Positions 35,654 through 44,946 are shown, counted from the stretch's first letter. The stretch: DNA of 64,000 nt from Lachnospiraceae bacterium (GCA_017626435.1 JAGAIR010000001.1:1-64000); one strand, 5' to 3'. Made by a program: numbers and translations. Notes: generated by a model from the sequence alone, not told the origin.

Positions 35654-35673
35654 AGAAGGGATGGGTGATTACT

Positions 35674-36462
35674 ATGAAGAAGATAAGGATTATCTTATTA
35701 TCCGCAGTACTGGTCTTTTCAATGGCTGCCTGTAATGGTGGTAAGGAAAAGGCTGATAATAAGACAGAGAAACAGACGGAAAGTGTAAAGCCAACTGAAG
35801 AAGCAGAAATGGCAACGGAAGCTGTCACAGAGGTCGCAACCGAAGTTGAAATTGAAGAGACAGAGAAAGATATTGCCGAGGCTAAAGATTCAGAAGAGAA
35901 GACTGATAAGGAAGATAACCGGTCAGCTGATAATGAAACTGCTTCAAAGCAGGAAGAAAAGCCGGAGCAGAATGACGAGCCGGAACAGAAAGCTCCTGCA
36001 AGTGGTAATAAGGAAGCTGGAGGAAATCAGAGTAATGCAGGTAATGGTGGTCAGACTACAGACAGACCGAAAGACAATGTGAGCAATCCACAGCCTGCAT
36101 CCGTGGCATACAGTCCACAGAATGTTGTGTCACTTGCAACAGCAAAGTGTCAGGCAGGAGGGATGATTACCACACAGCAGAATTTACAGAATCATTTGAA
36201 TGACGGTAGTATCACGCAGGAAGAGTACAATGAGTATTATCCTTACGATGGTATGGAAGGCTCTTATTATAGTGTGTTTGTAGAGACAGACCTCAACAAA
36301 GCAAGTACCATTGATGGACAGCGGTTATCATCTGAGGATGCAATTGCAGAATATATTGCAAGTATGTTACTTTTGGAAACAGATCCGGTATTCTACATCA
36401 GTTATGATGGAGTTTACACGACAGGCGGCACAGACTATTACGAGTTTCGATGTCACAGATAA
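35674..36462 (+). CDS. element-encoded lipoprotein
   Basis: A 262-residue lipoprotein: signal sequence MKKIRIILLSAVLVFSMAAC with a lipobox (SMAAC), then a long acidic low-complexity linker rich in Glu, Lys, Thr, Asn and Gln (to about residue 150). A folded C-terminal part follows (LATAKCQAGGMITTQQNLQN, YYSVFVETDLNKASTIDG, FYISYDGVYTTGGTDYYEFR). Located between the partition genes and the giant adhesin gene, it is likely exposed on the surface. The upstream in-frame extension to 35578 has no ribosome site. No known family recognised. Confidence 0.75.
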   Translation: MKKIRIILLSAVLVFSMAACNGGKEKADNKTEKQTESVKPTEEAEMATEAVTEVATEVEIEETEKDIAEAKDSEEKTDKEDNRSADNETASKQEEKPEQNDEPEQKAPASGNKEAGGNQSNAGNGGQTTDRPKDNVSNPQPASVAYSPQNVVSLATAKCQAGGMITTQQNLQNHLNDGSITQEEYNEYYPYDGMEGSYYSVFVETDLNKASTIDGQRLSSEDAIAEYIASMLLLETDPVFYISYDGVYTTGGTDYYEFRCHR

Positions 36463-36488
36463 ATAAAAACGAATAGAAGCAGAAGGAA

Positions 36489-36526
36489 GAAAGATGTAAG
36501 CCATAAACTTATGTCTTTCTTTTTTT
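36489..36526 (+). terminator. terminator/attenuator hairpin before the adhesin gene
   Basis: GAAAGATGTAAG (36489-36500) pairs with CTTATGTCTTTC (36508-36519) followed by a T-run. It ends about 12 bases before the adhesin's ribosome site, so it could attenuate the adhesin mRNA. It shares its core with the hairpin at 41944. Confidence 0.75.
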
Positions 36527-36553
36527 ATGCGTAAATTAAGGAGGAAAGAGCAT

Positions 36554-39500
36554 ATGAAACAGAAACTAAAGCGTTTTATGGCAGGATTTATGGCTATGCT
36601 CACACTGGTTGGAACACTCTTTACGAATGGAACAACAGCATTTGCAGCCAGTCCGCAGGCAAATATTGCGTTCTGGAATGCGTCAGTCAAAAATTCCGGA
36701 GAAGTAAGTGAGCTGAAGCCCGGATATAATCATGGCAAGATTCTGTATTCAATTCTTGACGGAAATTCTGCATATTGTATGAATTTCGGATTAAGAGCAG
36801 ATGGCGGTCAGCTTATGAACAGCTACGATGATGCGAGCACATCAATGTCAGCACAGCAGAGAAAACTTTTAAGTTACTGCCTTTATTATGGGTTTAACAG
36901 TACACAAAAGGCGGCACCAAGCAACAGTCAGTGCGATGAGTATATCGCAACTCAGGCAATGGTATGGGTTATTGTAGCAGATATCTTTGGAACCGGAAGT
37001 GGTGATTCGGCAGCAAGAAAGCTCTGTAACACAGCACCAAGTCCTGATTCTTCATACAGCTATTATGAGAGACTCAGGGACAATATCAGCAGCTCCTACA
37101 ATGCAACACTTCCAAGTTTTGCATCACGCAGAATTAGTGAGGCACCAACTTATGAATTAAAGTGGAATGAGGGAAGTCAGAGATTTGAAACAACACTATC
37201 TGACAGCAATGGTGTTTTATCGGATTTTGATTTTGGCATCAGCGGATATTCTGTTGATAAGAATGGCAACAGTATTACAATCTCTTCAACGAGCGTGAAT
37301 ACTACAGCTACAACAGGAACATTCACATCCAATGCTGGCAAGGTTGAGACAACATCAAGCTGTGTATTCTGGCTTACAGGAAAGAGCGGATATCAGGAGT
37401 TTATTTCTGAAAGACCGACAGCAGATCCTATCAAAGCCTATATCAAGGTCAAGACAGAGAACATCGGATATGGTGAGCTTACAAAGACAGACGAGTCAAG
37501 CGGAGTGAAGCTTTCCGGTGCAGTCTATGGAATCTATTCTGACAGCGGATGCACAAACAGAGTACAGACCATGACAACAGATGGAAACGGATATGCAAAG
37601 TCAGCTGCACTTGTTGCAGGCACTTATTATGTAAAAGAGATTACCGCACCAAAGGGATATGTCCTTTCCGGTAAAGTTCATACACTTACTGTAAAAGCAG
37701 GACAGACAACGGGAATCTCTGCAACAGATAAAGAGCAGCTTGGAGCAATCACAATCTATAAAGAGGGTGAGGTGCTTAGCTCATGGAATGGAAGCAATTT
37801 CACTTATGAGAAAAAGAAGCTTTCTGGAGCAACTTTTAAGGTAACTGCTGGAGCAGATATCTATAAGGCAGATGGTACAAAGGTGTATAGTGCTGGCGAT
37901 GTTGTGGCAGAAAGCCTTACAACAGGAACTGACGGACAGGTGGTATTATCTGACCTTCATCTTGGAACTTATGTGGTAACTGAGATTAAGAGCATTGACG
38001 GGTATACAATCAATACCACACCTCAGACAGTAGCAGTTGAGTATAAGGATCAGACTGTGACAGTACAGTATGAATCAACTACGATTGAGAATACAAGACA
38101 GAAAGCGGATGTATCTGTCGTAAAGAAGGACTCTGACACAGAGAATCCTCTTGATGGTGGCAAGTACACACTTTATGCCGGAAATGACATCAAAAACTAT
38201 GCCGGACAGGTTATTGTGACAAAGGGTACAGCTCTTGAGACAGTATCTACAGGTGAGGACGGAAAGGCAAGCTATAGCGTGGATCTGCCAATCTCTAACG
38301 GATATTATGTCTCAGAGACACAGGCACCATATGCGTATATCAGAAACAGTAAAGATGTTTACAGCTTCAATTTCAATGTATTACCTGAAACACAGGCAAA
38401 GGCATCATTCAGTCACACATTTGTAAATGACAGAACCACAGCAAAGATTCATATCTACAAGGTAGACAAGGAATCAGGCAAGGCAGCAGCCCAGGGAGAT
38501 GCAAGCCTTGAAGGTGCAGTTTATGGTCTTTATGCGAGAAACGATATCGTGCATCCGGACGGAGCAACAGGAGTCGTATTCAAAGCAGGAGACCTTGTAG
38601 CAACACTTACAACAGATAAGAATGGCGAAGCAGAGGTCAATAACCTTTACCTTGGAAACTATTATGTGAAAGAAATCACTCCATCAGAGGGGTATCTCTT
38701 AGACGAAGAGGAGCACGATGTAGTATGCGACTATGAGGGAGACCTTGTAGCAGAGGTATCAAGAAGCACAACCTCAGCAGAGCAGGTCATCAAGCAGCCA
38801 TTCCAGCTTATCAAGGTATCTGACAATGGCGATGATACTGAAGCAGGCTTATTGGCAGGTGCAGAGTTCACAGCTTATTTGAAATCATCTTTACCTGTAA
38901 AGGCAGATGGAAGTTATGACTTTGACAAGGCAGCTCCGGTAGTAATCGGGGAAAACGGAGCAACAACAATCACATCCGATGACAAGGGACATGCAGTTTC
39001 TATTGCAATTCCTTATGGAACCTATGTGGTAGTTGAGTCAAAGACTCCGCATAATATGAAAACAATCAAGCCATTTGAGGTAAAGATAAAGGAGAATCAT
39101 CCAACAGAGCCTCAGACATGGAGAGTTTTCTTGGACAGAGAGTTTACAGCAAAGCTTCGTGTAATCAAGAAGGATTCTGATACAAAGCAGACAGTACTTG
39201 TACCAAATGCAGAGTTTAAGATTTTCAACCTTGATAAGAACGAATATGTAAAGCAGTACACAACTTATCCGTCAAAGGTAGAGCATACTTCATTCTTTAC
39301 TGATGAGGACGGAGATTTAATCTTACCGGAGGCACTGAAAATCGGTAACTACCGCATTGAGGAAGTGTCTGCACCATTTGGATATGTTGTAAATGATAAG
39401 TATGTCAACATCTCTGTTGATACTGACACAGCATTTGAGACAGATGGTGATACAAATGATGCAATCATTACTGTGGAATATTCCGATGCCCCTGCAGTCG

Positions 39501-41932
39501 GAGAGCTGACTGTAGAAAAGAAGGGAGAGGTACTTGACGGATTTAAGGGTGGACTCCTGGCAAGCTCATATGAGAAAGAGTTTGTTTATAAGGAAGGCTC
39601 ACTTGCCGGAGCAAAATTCAAAGTTTATGCTGCCGAGGATATTTACACAGCAGACAACCAGAAGGATGCAGACGGAAACCGCATTAAGTATTACAGCAAG
39701 GGAGACCTTGTGACAACTCTTACAACTGGCAAGGATGGAAAGGCAACAGCTAAGAATCTTCCTCTTGGACAGTACAGGGTTGTGGAAGTGGAAGCTCCAT
39801 ACGGATATGTATTAAATCCGAATGAGCAGAAAGTGACATTCACATATGTGGATGATAAGACACCTGTTATCAAGGAAAGCCTTACTTTCTCAGATGACAG
39901 ACAGAAGCTTGATATGTCAGTGACTAAGCTTGATTCAGAAGATAATACACCGATTGTAGGTGCAGTATTTGGTCTTTATGCAGACGAGGATATCAAGAAT
40001 GTAGATGGCAAGGTAATTATCGAGAAAGGCACACTTCTTGAGAAGACAACATCTGATGAGAATGGAAAGATTGCTTTTGTTAAGGATTATCCATTTGCAA
40101 AATATGTTGCAAGAGAGCTTGTAAAGCATGCCGGATATGTGACAAATGAGGAAGCAGTAAACTTTGATACAAAATATCAGGGACAGGATGTTAAGACTGC
40201 TGTATATAACAGCGAGTATAAAAACACACCTACAACCTTTGAGTTTACAAAGACAGATATCACAAGCGGTGCAGAGCTTACAGGTGCAACACTTACTGTA
40301 CTTGATAAGGATGGAAATGTGGTAGACACATGGACATCTGATGCTAAGGAAGCACATGTGATCAAGAGACTTGTCGTAGGCGAGACTTATACACTTCGTG
40401 AGGAATTTGCTCCTTACGGATATCTTAAAGCAACAGATATTAAGTTTACAGTAGAGGACACTGGCAAAGTGCAGCATGTAGAGATGAAGGATGAAGTTCC
40501 TACAGGTTCCATCGTTATCAATAAGGACGGCGAATTTGTAACAGACACTACTCTTATGAAGGGTTACTGGTATGACTTTATCTTCAATTTCTTCAAGGAC
40601 AGCCTTGCAGGAGTAACTTTTGATGTATATGCAAAAGAGGATATCGTAAGTGCTGACGGACTTGACACTGTATATCACAGGGCAGGAGACAAGGTGGCAA
40701 CCATCGTGACAAATGATAAGGGTATCGCAAGAATTGATGACCTTCCACTTGGCAAGTATTATCTTGTTGAGACAAAAACCATTGATGGATTTGTATTAGA
40801 TGATACACCGATTGAGGCAGACCTTTCCTATATCGACCAGAATACAAAGGTTGTATTTGCAGGAATGGATGTGACAAATGAGCGTCAGAAAGTGCAGATT
40901 ACTGTAACCAAGACGGATTTAGAGACTAAGGAAGCACTTGAAGGAGCAGTATTCGGTTTATTTGCGAAAGAAGATATCGTGAACAAAGATGGCAAGGTAA
41001 TCGTAAAAGCTGATACACAGATTGAGAGAACAGTAACAGGCAAGGATGGAAAGGCTGCATTTACCTCTGACCTTCCGCTTGGACAGTATTATGTCAAAGA
41101 ACTTGAGGCACCAAAGGGCTATGTGAAGTCAGATAAGACATTTGATGTGGATGCTTCATATCAGGGAGATAAGGTAAAGGTTATCGAGTTTGAGGCAGCA
41201 TTTGAAAATGCACCTATTAAGGTAGAAATTTCAAAGACTGATATCACAGGAGAGAAAGAGTTGCCTGGAGCAAAGCTTTCAGTAATTGATGCTGATGGAA
41301 AGCTTGTAGAAAGCTGGACATCAGAAGCAGGAAAGACGCATATGATTGAGAGACTTCCTGTCGGAAAGTACACACTCAGAGAGGAATCTGCACCGTATGG
41401 ATATAAGGTGGCAAGTGATGTAACCTTTGAAGTAAAGGAGACTGCAGAAATCCAGAAGGTATCCATGAAGGATGAGCAGGCAGTCGGTAAGATTGTCATC
41501 GAGAAAACTGACAAAGTAACCGGAAAGCCGATCGAGGGTGTTGTATTTGAAGTAAGGGATAAGGATGGAAAGGTGCTTGATACACTCACTACTGACAAGA
41601 ATGGTCATGCAGAGAGCAAGGAGCTTCCTATCTGTACTTACAACGAGGATGGATCATTCAAAGAAGATATCCATTATACAGTTGTTGAGACTAAAGCAGC
41701 TGACGGATATATCCTTGATGAAACAGCTCACGATGTAACACTTCGATATGATGATAATGCACCGGATGTTGTTGTAGCAACTCTTAAGCTTGTCAATGTA
41801 CCGACAGAGCCTAAGCTTCCACAGACAGGCGACAATGCAAATCCGCTTCTTTATCTTGGAATCGGTGCACTTGCACTTATTACAGGTGTTGGAGTAGGAC
41901 TTCGTGGAAGAAAGAAAAAGAATAAACAGTAA
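36554..41932 (+). CDS. giant LPXTG surface adhesin with thioester domain and ~13 CnaB repeats
   Basis: A 1792-residue cell-wall protein. A signal peptide (residues 1-32, cleaved after AFAA) is followed by a thioester domain in which Cys75 (NSAYCMNFG) and Gln134 (YIATQAMVWVI) would form the covalent host-binding bond. About 13 CnaB/SpaA-type beta-sandwich domains follow, each starting with a LxGAxFxVYAxEDI-like strand and ending in LPLGxYxVxExxAPxGY. Many carry Lys and Asn/Asp positions expected for isopeptide bonds. LPQTG starts 38 residues from the C-terminus, before a membrane helix and basic tail, so it is a sortase substrate. No sortase is in the window. ATG 36554 follows AAGGAGG. Likely promotes mating-pair contact or host adhesion (inference). 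Confidence 0.93.
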   Translation: MKQKLKRFMAGFMAMLTLVGTLFTNGTTAFAASPQANIAFWNASVKNSGEVSELKPGYNHGKILYSILDGNSAYCMNFGLRADGGQLMNSYDDASTSMSAQQRKLLSYCLYYGFNSTQKAAPSNSQCDEYIATQAMVWVIVADIFGTGSGDSAARKLCNTAPSPDSSYSYYERLRDNISSSYNATLPSFASRRISEAPTYELKWNEGSQRFETTLSDSNGVLSDFDFGISGYSVDKNGNSITISSTSVNTTATTGTFTSNAGKVETTSSCVFWLTGKSGYQEFISERPTADPIKAYIKVKTENIGYGELTKTDESSGVKLSGAVYGIYSDSGCTNRVQTMTTDGNGYAKSAALVAGTYYVKEITAPKGYVLSGKVHTLTVKAGQTTGISATDKEQLGAITIYKEGEVLSSWNGSNFTYEKKKLSGATFKVTAGADIYKADGTKVYSAGDVVAESLTTGTDGQVVLSDLHLGTYVVTEIKSIDGYTINTTPQTVAVEYKDQTVTVQYESTTIENTRQKADVSVVKKDSDTENPLDGGKYTLYAGNDIKNYAGQVIVTKGTALETVSTGEDGKASYSVDLPISNGYYVSETQAPYAYIRNSKDVYSFNFNVLPETQAKASFSHTFVNDRTTAKIHIYKVDKESGKAAAQGDASLEGAVYGLYARNDIVHPDGATGVVFKAGDLVATLTTDKNGEAEVNNLYLGNYYVKEITPSEGYLLDEEEHDVVCDYEGDLVAEVSRSTTSAEQVIKQPFQLIKVSDNGDDTEAGLLAGAEFTAYLKSSLPVKADGSYDFDKAAPVVIGENGATTITSDDKGHAVSIAIPYGTYVVVESKTPHNMKTIKPFEVKIKENHPTEPQTWRVFLDREFTAKLRVIKKDSDTKQTVLVPNAEFKIFNLDKNEYVKQYTTYPSKVEHTSFFTDEDGDLILPEALKIGNYRIEEVSAPFGYVVNDKYVNISVDTDTAFETDGDTNDAIITVEYSDAPAVGELTVEKKGEVLDGFKGGLLASSYEKEFVYKEGSLAGAKFKVYAAEDIYTADNQKDADGNRIKYYSKGDLVTTLTTGKDGKATAKNLPLGQYRVVEVEAPYGYVLNPNEQKVTFTYVDDKTPVIKESLTFSDDRQKLDMSVTKLDSEDNTPIVGAVFGLYADEDIKNVDGKVIIEKGTLLEKTTSDENGKIAFVKDYPFAKYVARELVKHAGYVTNEEAVNFDTKYQGQDVKTAVYNSEYKNTPTTFEFTKTDITSGAELTGATLTVLDKDGNVVDTWTSDAKEAHVIKRLVVGETYTLREEFAPYGYLKATDIKFTVEDTGKVQHVEMKDEVPTGSIVINKDGEFVTDTTLMKGYWYDFIFNFFKDSLAGVTFDVYAKEDIVSADGLDTVYHRAGDKVATIVTNDKGIARIDDLPLGKYYLVETKTIDGFVLDDTPIEADLSYIDQNTKVVFAGMDVTNERQKVQITVTKTDLETKEALEGAVFGLFAKEDIVNKDGKVIVKADTQIERTVTGKDGKAAFTSDLPLGQYYVKELEAPKGYVKSDKTFDVDASYQGDKVKVIEFEAAFENAPIKVEISKTDITGEKELPGAKLSVIDADGKLVESWTSEAGKTHMIERLPVGKYTLREESAPYGYKVASDVTFEVKETAEIQKVSMKDEQAVGKIVIEKTDKVTGKPIEGVVFEVRDKDGKVLDTLTTDKNGHAESKELPICTYNEDGSFKEDIHYTVVETKAADGYILDETAHDVTLRYDDNAPDVVVATLKLVNVPTEPKLPQTGDNANPLLYLGIGALALITGVGVGLRGRKKKNKQ

Positions 41933-41943
41933 CAATTAACCTT

Positions 41944-41984
41944 GCGGGGAATGTAAGCCAGTGACTTATGTTCCCTGCTTTTTT
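41944..41984 (+). terminator. terminator/attenuator hairpin after the adhesin gene
   Basis: GCGGGGAATGTAAG (41944-41957) pairs with CTTATGTTCCCTGC (41965-41978), followed by six T. It lies 12 bp after the adhesin stop and about 6 bp before the next ribosome site, so it may be partly read through. Confidence 0.8.
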
Positions 41985-42005
41985 AGATTAAGGAGGAACC
42001 GTAAT

Positions 42006-43001
42006 ATGATGAATTACGAGATTTTTAAGGAAGTAGTAAAAGAAAAGTTTATGGATTATATGCCTGAGAAGTTCAAAGGAATGGAGCTTGTGGCAGAGCC
42101 AGTGGAAAAGGTGAATGTGACTCTTGATGGCATCATCTTAAGAGAAGAAGGCAGGAATATTTCGCCTACGATTTATATCAATGACATGTATAAGAAGTAT
42201 CAGGACTGTGGCGATCTTGAGGAAACACTTATGGCTGCATGTGACTTCATGGAAAGGGCATATGAGCAGGCTCCGGTTGTTGATGTGGACAGCATTATGA
42301 GGGATGCTAACGAGAAGATTGTATTCCAGCTCATCAATACAGAGCAGAATAAGACATTTTTGGAACAGGTGCCACACAGGGAGTTTCAGGATCTCTCTAT
42401 TGTGTATAAGGTAATAATCAGTGCCGATAAGGATGCGGTGCAGAGTTCAAAAATTACAAATGAATTTGCAAAAAGACTTGGAATGAGTGAGGAACAGCTC
42501 TTTAAGTGTGCAGCGGAAAACACAAGAAGACTCTTCCCACCTGTCGTTCGTAGCATGAATGACATTATGAGAGAAATGTTCGCAAGGGATGGGATGCCAC
42601 AGGAGATTGCAGATATGATGATAGCCGAGATTCCACCGGAGCAGACGATGTGGGTGATTTCCAATGAAAAGGGTATCAATGGTGCAGCATCCATGCTTTA
42701 TGAGAATGAGCTTCATGAGCTGGCAGAGAGTTTAGAGAGTGACCTTTATATTCTCCCTTCGAGCGTGCATGAGGTTATTGCAGTATCTTCAGATATGGGA
42801 AGCCCTGAGATGCTTGCACAGATGGTAGTCGAGGTAAATATGCAGGAGGTGTCTTTGGACGAGAGACTTTCCAATCAGGTATATCACTATGATAAGGATT
42901 TAAGAAAACTCACCCTTGCAACTGATACACCAAACAAGAGACTTGATGGTATCGTTGCAGAACCTCCCCTTGTATATGACGCGAAGGAAAAGTCCAGATA
43001 G
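42006..43001 (+). CDS. DUF5688 family protein
   Basis: A 331-residue cytoplasmic protein of the DUF5688 family, common in Clostridial ICEs. Recognisable segments are FKGMELVAEPVEKVNVTLDG, PTIYINDMYKKYQDCGDLEE, MWVISNEKGINGAASMLYEN, and the LYILPSSVHEVIAV core near the C-terminus. Function unknown. AGGAGG lies 9 bases before ATG 42006. Confidence 0.8.
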   Translation: MMNYEIFKEVVKEKFMDYMPEKFKGMELVAEPVEKVNVTLDGIILREEGRNISPTIYINDMYKKYQDCGDLEETLMAACDFMERAYEQAPVVDVDSIMRDANEKIVFQLINTEQNKTFLEQVPHREFQDLSIVYKVIISADKDAVQSSKITNEFAKRLGMSEEQLFKCAAENTRRLFPPVVRSMNDIMREMFARDGMPQEIADMMIAEIPPEQTMWVISNEKGINGAASMLYENELHELAESLESDLYILPSSVHEVIAVSSDMGSPEMLAQMVVEVNMQEVSLDERLSNQVYHYDKDLRKLTLATDTPNKRLDGIVAEPPLVYDAKEKSR

Positions 43002-43010
43002 GAGGCAGCT

Positions 43011-43127
43011 ATGGAGCAGGAACTTACAATGGAAGAACTCATTGCTCTCATAAACAGCCAGAAAGGTGACTTTGTTATCCGTGTCGAGTTTGGAGAGGAG
43101 GCGGTGTCTGATGCCAAAGAAGAATGA
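43011..43127 (+). CDS. 38-residue acidic peptide overlapping radC-like gene
   Basis: A short open frame (MEQELTMEELIALINSQKGD, then FVIRVEFGEEAVSDAKEE) with GGAGG 5 bases upstream. Its last 17 bp overlap the start of the RadC-like gene in another frame, so translation of that gene may be coupled to it. No family recognised. Confidence 0.5.
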   Translation: MEQELTMEELIALINSQKGDFVIRVEFGEEAVSDAKEE

Positions 43128-43650
43128 CTTCAAGCTTGATGTGGTTTCGGTAAGACTTGTAAAGGATGCTCCGATTTATTCGGAGCACACCTTTAATAAT
43201 CCGGCGGATATAGCTGCTGTCATGGGAGACTGTATGTGCCAGTTTGACAGGGAAGTAGTGTGTGTGGTCAATTTAAGGTCAGATTTAAAACCTATCAATG
43301 TGCATTTTGCAAGTGTTGGTTCTTTAAATGAGGCAATGGCACATCCGAGAGAGCTGTTTAAATCAAGTATCCTAAGCAATGCGGCAAGCATGATGTTAAT
43401 CCATTGTCATCCATCCGGGAATGTATTCCCAAGCAAGGCAGACACGATGATGACAGACCGTATGAACAAGCTGTGTGAACTGATGGGAATACCGCTTATT
43501 GACCATATCATAGTCGGTGGAGACAATCGTGAATTTTTCAGTTTCAGGGAAAAAGGCATGATTGATAATCCTAAGATTACCCTGAGCACAGATTACCGGA
43601 CACTTGATATCAAGTCACCGCTTGTAGCAGAGCAGGGAAAGGCAAGGTGA
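43111..43650 (+). CDS. RadC-like JAB-domain protein
   Basis: A 179-residue protein of the RadC/DUF2466 family. The JAMM metal motif is complete: HCHPSGNVFPSKAD (two His, Ser and Asp), with an upstream conserved Glu/Asn block. It lacks the N-terminal helix-hairpin-helix region of chromosomal RadC. Such shortened copies are common on mobile elements; their activity is unproven. It lies 4 bp before the Toprim gene. Confidence 0.85.
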   Translation: MPKKNDFKLDVVSVRLVKDAPIYSEHTFNNPADIAAVMGDCMCQFDREVVCVVNLRSDLKPINVHFASVGSLNEAMAHPRELFKSSILSNAASMMLIHCHPSGNVFPSKADTMMTDRMNKLCELMGIPLIDHIIVGGDNREFFSFREKGMIDNPKITLSTDYRTLDIKSPLVAEQGKAR

Positions 43651-43654
43651 AAAC

Positions 43655-44632
43655 ATGGATGGAAGATTTACGGATGAAGAGCTTGCCATAGCAAAGCGTG
43701 TTGATCTGTGTGCAGTTGCAGAAAGCCTTGGGTATACAGTAAAGAGGATTGGCAAATACCACACTTTAAAGGAGATGGATTCCATCCGTATCTATAACAG
43801 AAGCCATTGGTACAGATGGTCAAGGCAGTTTGACAAAGGAAACAATGGCGGCTCACAGATAGATTTCTTACGGGTATTTTGTGGAATGAGTGTAAAAGAG
43901 GCTGTGTTCTGGCTTTTAGATTTTGCAGGATACAGAAGAATTGAGAAGCCTGTAAAGCAGCCTCTTGTTCATCAGGTATCGCAGAAGCAGGCAGAGGAGA
44001 GAAAGCCATTTGTCCTACCGGAACCGGCAGGAGATAATTCCTATCTTATTTCATATCTGAATCAGGAGAGAGGAATCAGCAGAGTAGTCATAGATCTGTT
44101 TTTAAAAGATGGACTGATTTATGAGAGCAGGCATTACCACAATGTTGTTTTCAAAGGAAATGATAAAAATGGAGTGACAAGATTTGCAAGTATGCGGGGA
44201 GTGTTTGATAAGCAGGGTAAGCCATTCAAGTGTGATGTCACAGGAAATGATAAGAACTATGGATTTAATGTGGTGAATGAAAACAGTACAGAGCTTGTAG
44301 TATTTGAGGCTGCAATCGACCTTATGAGTTATGTCGATATCTTCGCGGATTATGAATCAAATAAGCTGGCACTTGGGATGCTTGCAGATGCACCACTTGA
44401 GACTTTTCTTCGGGAACATCCGCAGATTACTTCCATCCGGTTCTGCCTTGATGGAGATGAGCCGGGGAGAAAAGCAGCAGCTGAACTTATGAGAAAGTAT
44501 TATGAGCTTGGATATGAGGTAGAAGACTGTCCGCCACCTGCCGGATATAAGGATTACAACGAGTGGCTTGTAGCGGCAAAGCTTAATTTGAACAGGATGA
44601 ATAAGCGAGCAGATGAACCAGTCAGGGCATGA
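43655..44632 (+). CDS. DUF3991/Toprim primase-like protein
   Basis: A 325-residue protein. The N-terminal part has the DUF3991-type motif (WYRWSRQFDKGNNGGSQIDF, residues ~45-70), and the C-terminal part is a Toprim fold (LVVFEAAIDLMSY with Glu, IRFCLDGDEPGRKAAAELM with the DxD pair). Such proteins are thought to act as element-borne primases or replication helpers. It precedes the hairpin-repeat gap and the relaxase operon. Start ATG 43655 follows GGCAAGG. Confidence 0.82.
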   Translation: MDGRFTDEELAIAKRVDLCAVAESLGYTVKRIGKYHTLKEMDSIRIYNRSHWYRWSRQFDKGNNGGSQIDFLRVFCGMSVKEAVFWLLDFAGYRRIEKPVKQPLVHQVSQKQAEERKPFVLPEPAGDNSYLISYLNQERGISRVVIDLFLKDGLIYESRHYHNVVFKGNDKNGVTRFASMRGVFDKQGKPFKCDVTGNDKNYGFNVVNENSTELVVFEAAIDLMSYVDIFADYESNKLALGMLADAPLETFLREHPQITSIRFCLDGDEPGRKAAAELMRKYYELGYEVEDCPPPAGYKDYNEWLVAAKLNLNRMNKRADEPVRA

Positions 44633-44650
44633 GAAACCGGATTTTGATGT

Positions 44651-44863
44651 GTGGGGGCAGAAAGCGCCCCCAAAACAGCAAAGTGGGGGCAGAAAGTGCC
44701 CCCAAAATGTCAATGTGGGGGCAAAAAGCGCCCCCGCAATTCGGACACGATAAAAACCGGATTGAATTCAGTATAAAAGTGGGGGCAGAAAGCGCCCCCA
44801 AAATAACAAAGTGGGGGCAGAAAGCGCCCCCAAAGTAGCAAAGTGGGGGCAAAAAGCGCCCCC
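44651..44863. repeat. six hairpin repeats in a 32-bp register
   Basis: The 21-bp unit GTGGGGGCAGAAAGCGCCCCC occurs at 44651, 44683, 44715, 44779, 44811 and 44843. Steps are 32, 32, 64, 32 and 32 bp, so the phase is kept and one unit is replaced by other sequence. Each unit folds into a GGGGGC/GCCCCC stem with an AGAAAGC-type loop. The 11-bp spacers are A-rich and similar (aaaacagcaaa, aaaataacaaa, aaagtagcaaa). A 32-bp period is about three helix turns. Lying in a gap upstream of the mobilisation genes, they look like protein-binding iterons or an origin element. Confidence 0.9.
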
Positions 44864-44883
44864 ACTTTCATAAACAGAGGGTT

Positions 44884-44946
44884 TTAGGGAGATTTTCTCC
44901 CTAACTAGATGGCATTAGGACAGAGATGTCTCTAATGCGTATCTAG
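44884..44946. other. nested inverted repeats, candidate origin of transfer
   Basis: A perfect stem TTAGGGAGA/TCTCCCTAA (44884-44904) is followed by a nested structure: CTAGAT (44905-44910) with ATCTAG (44941-44946), enclosing CATTAG (44913-44918) with CTAATG (44932-44937). Such inverted repeats beside hairpin repeats, about 0.6 kb before mobC and the relaxase gene, are expected of an oriT. The nick site itself was not identified. The rest of this 392-bp gap up to 45024 shows nothing else besides a ribosome site. Confidence 0.5.

Noticed and set aside
39935..40678. Long minus-strand open frames within the adhesin gene (also 41161-41598)
   Set aside because: They are antisense to CnaB repeats, have Cys/Ile-rich nonsense composition, and no ribosome site or promoter.
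44622..44852. Minus-strand and plus-strand open frames with repeated peptides across the hairpin array
   Set aside because: The frames arise from the G/C repeat itself, have no ribosome binding site, and both strands are open equally.
44651..44863. CRISPR array
   Set aside because: The repeats are regular, but spacers are only 11 bp and similar to each other, the repeat is a simple G5/C5 hairpin, and no cas gene is nearby.
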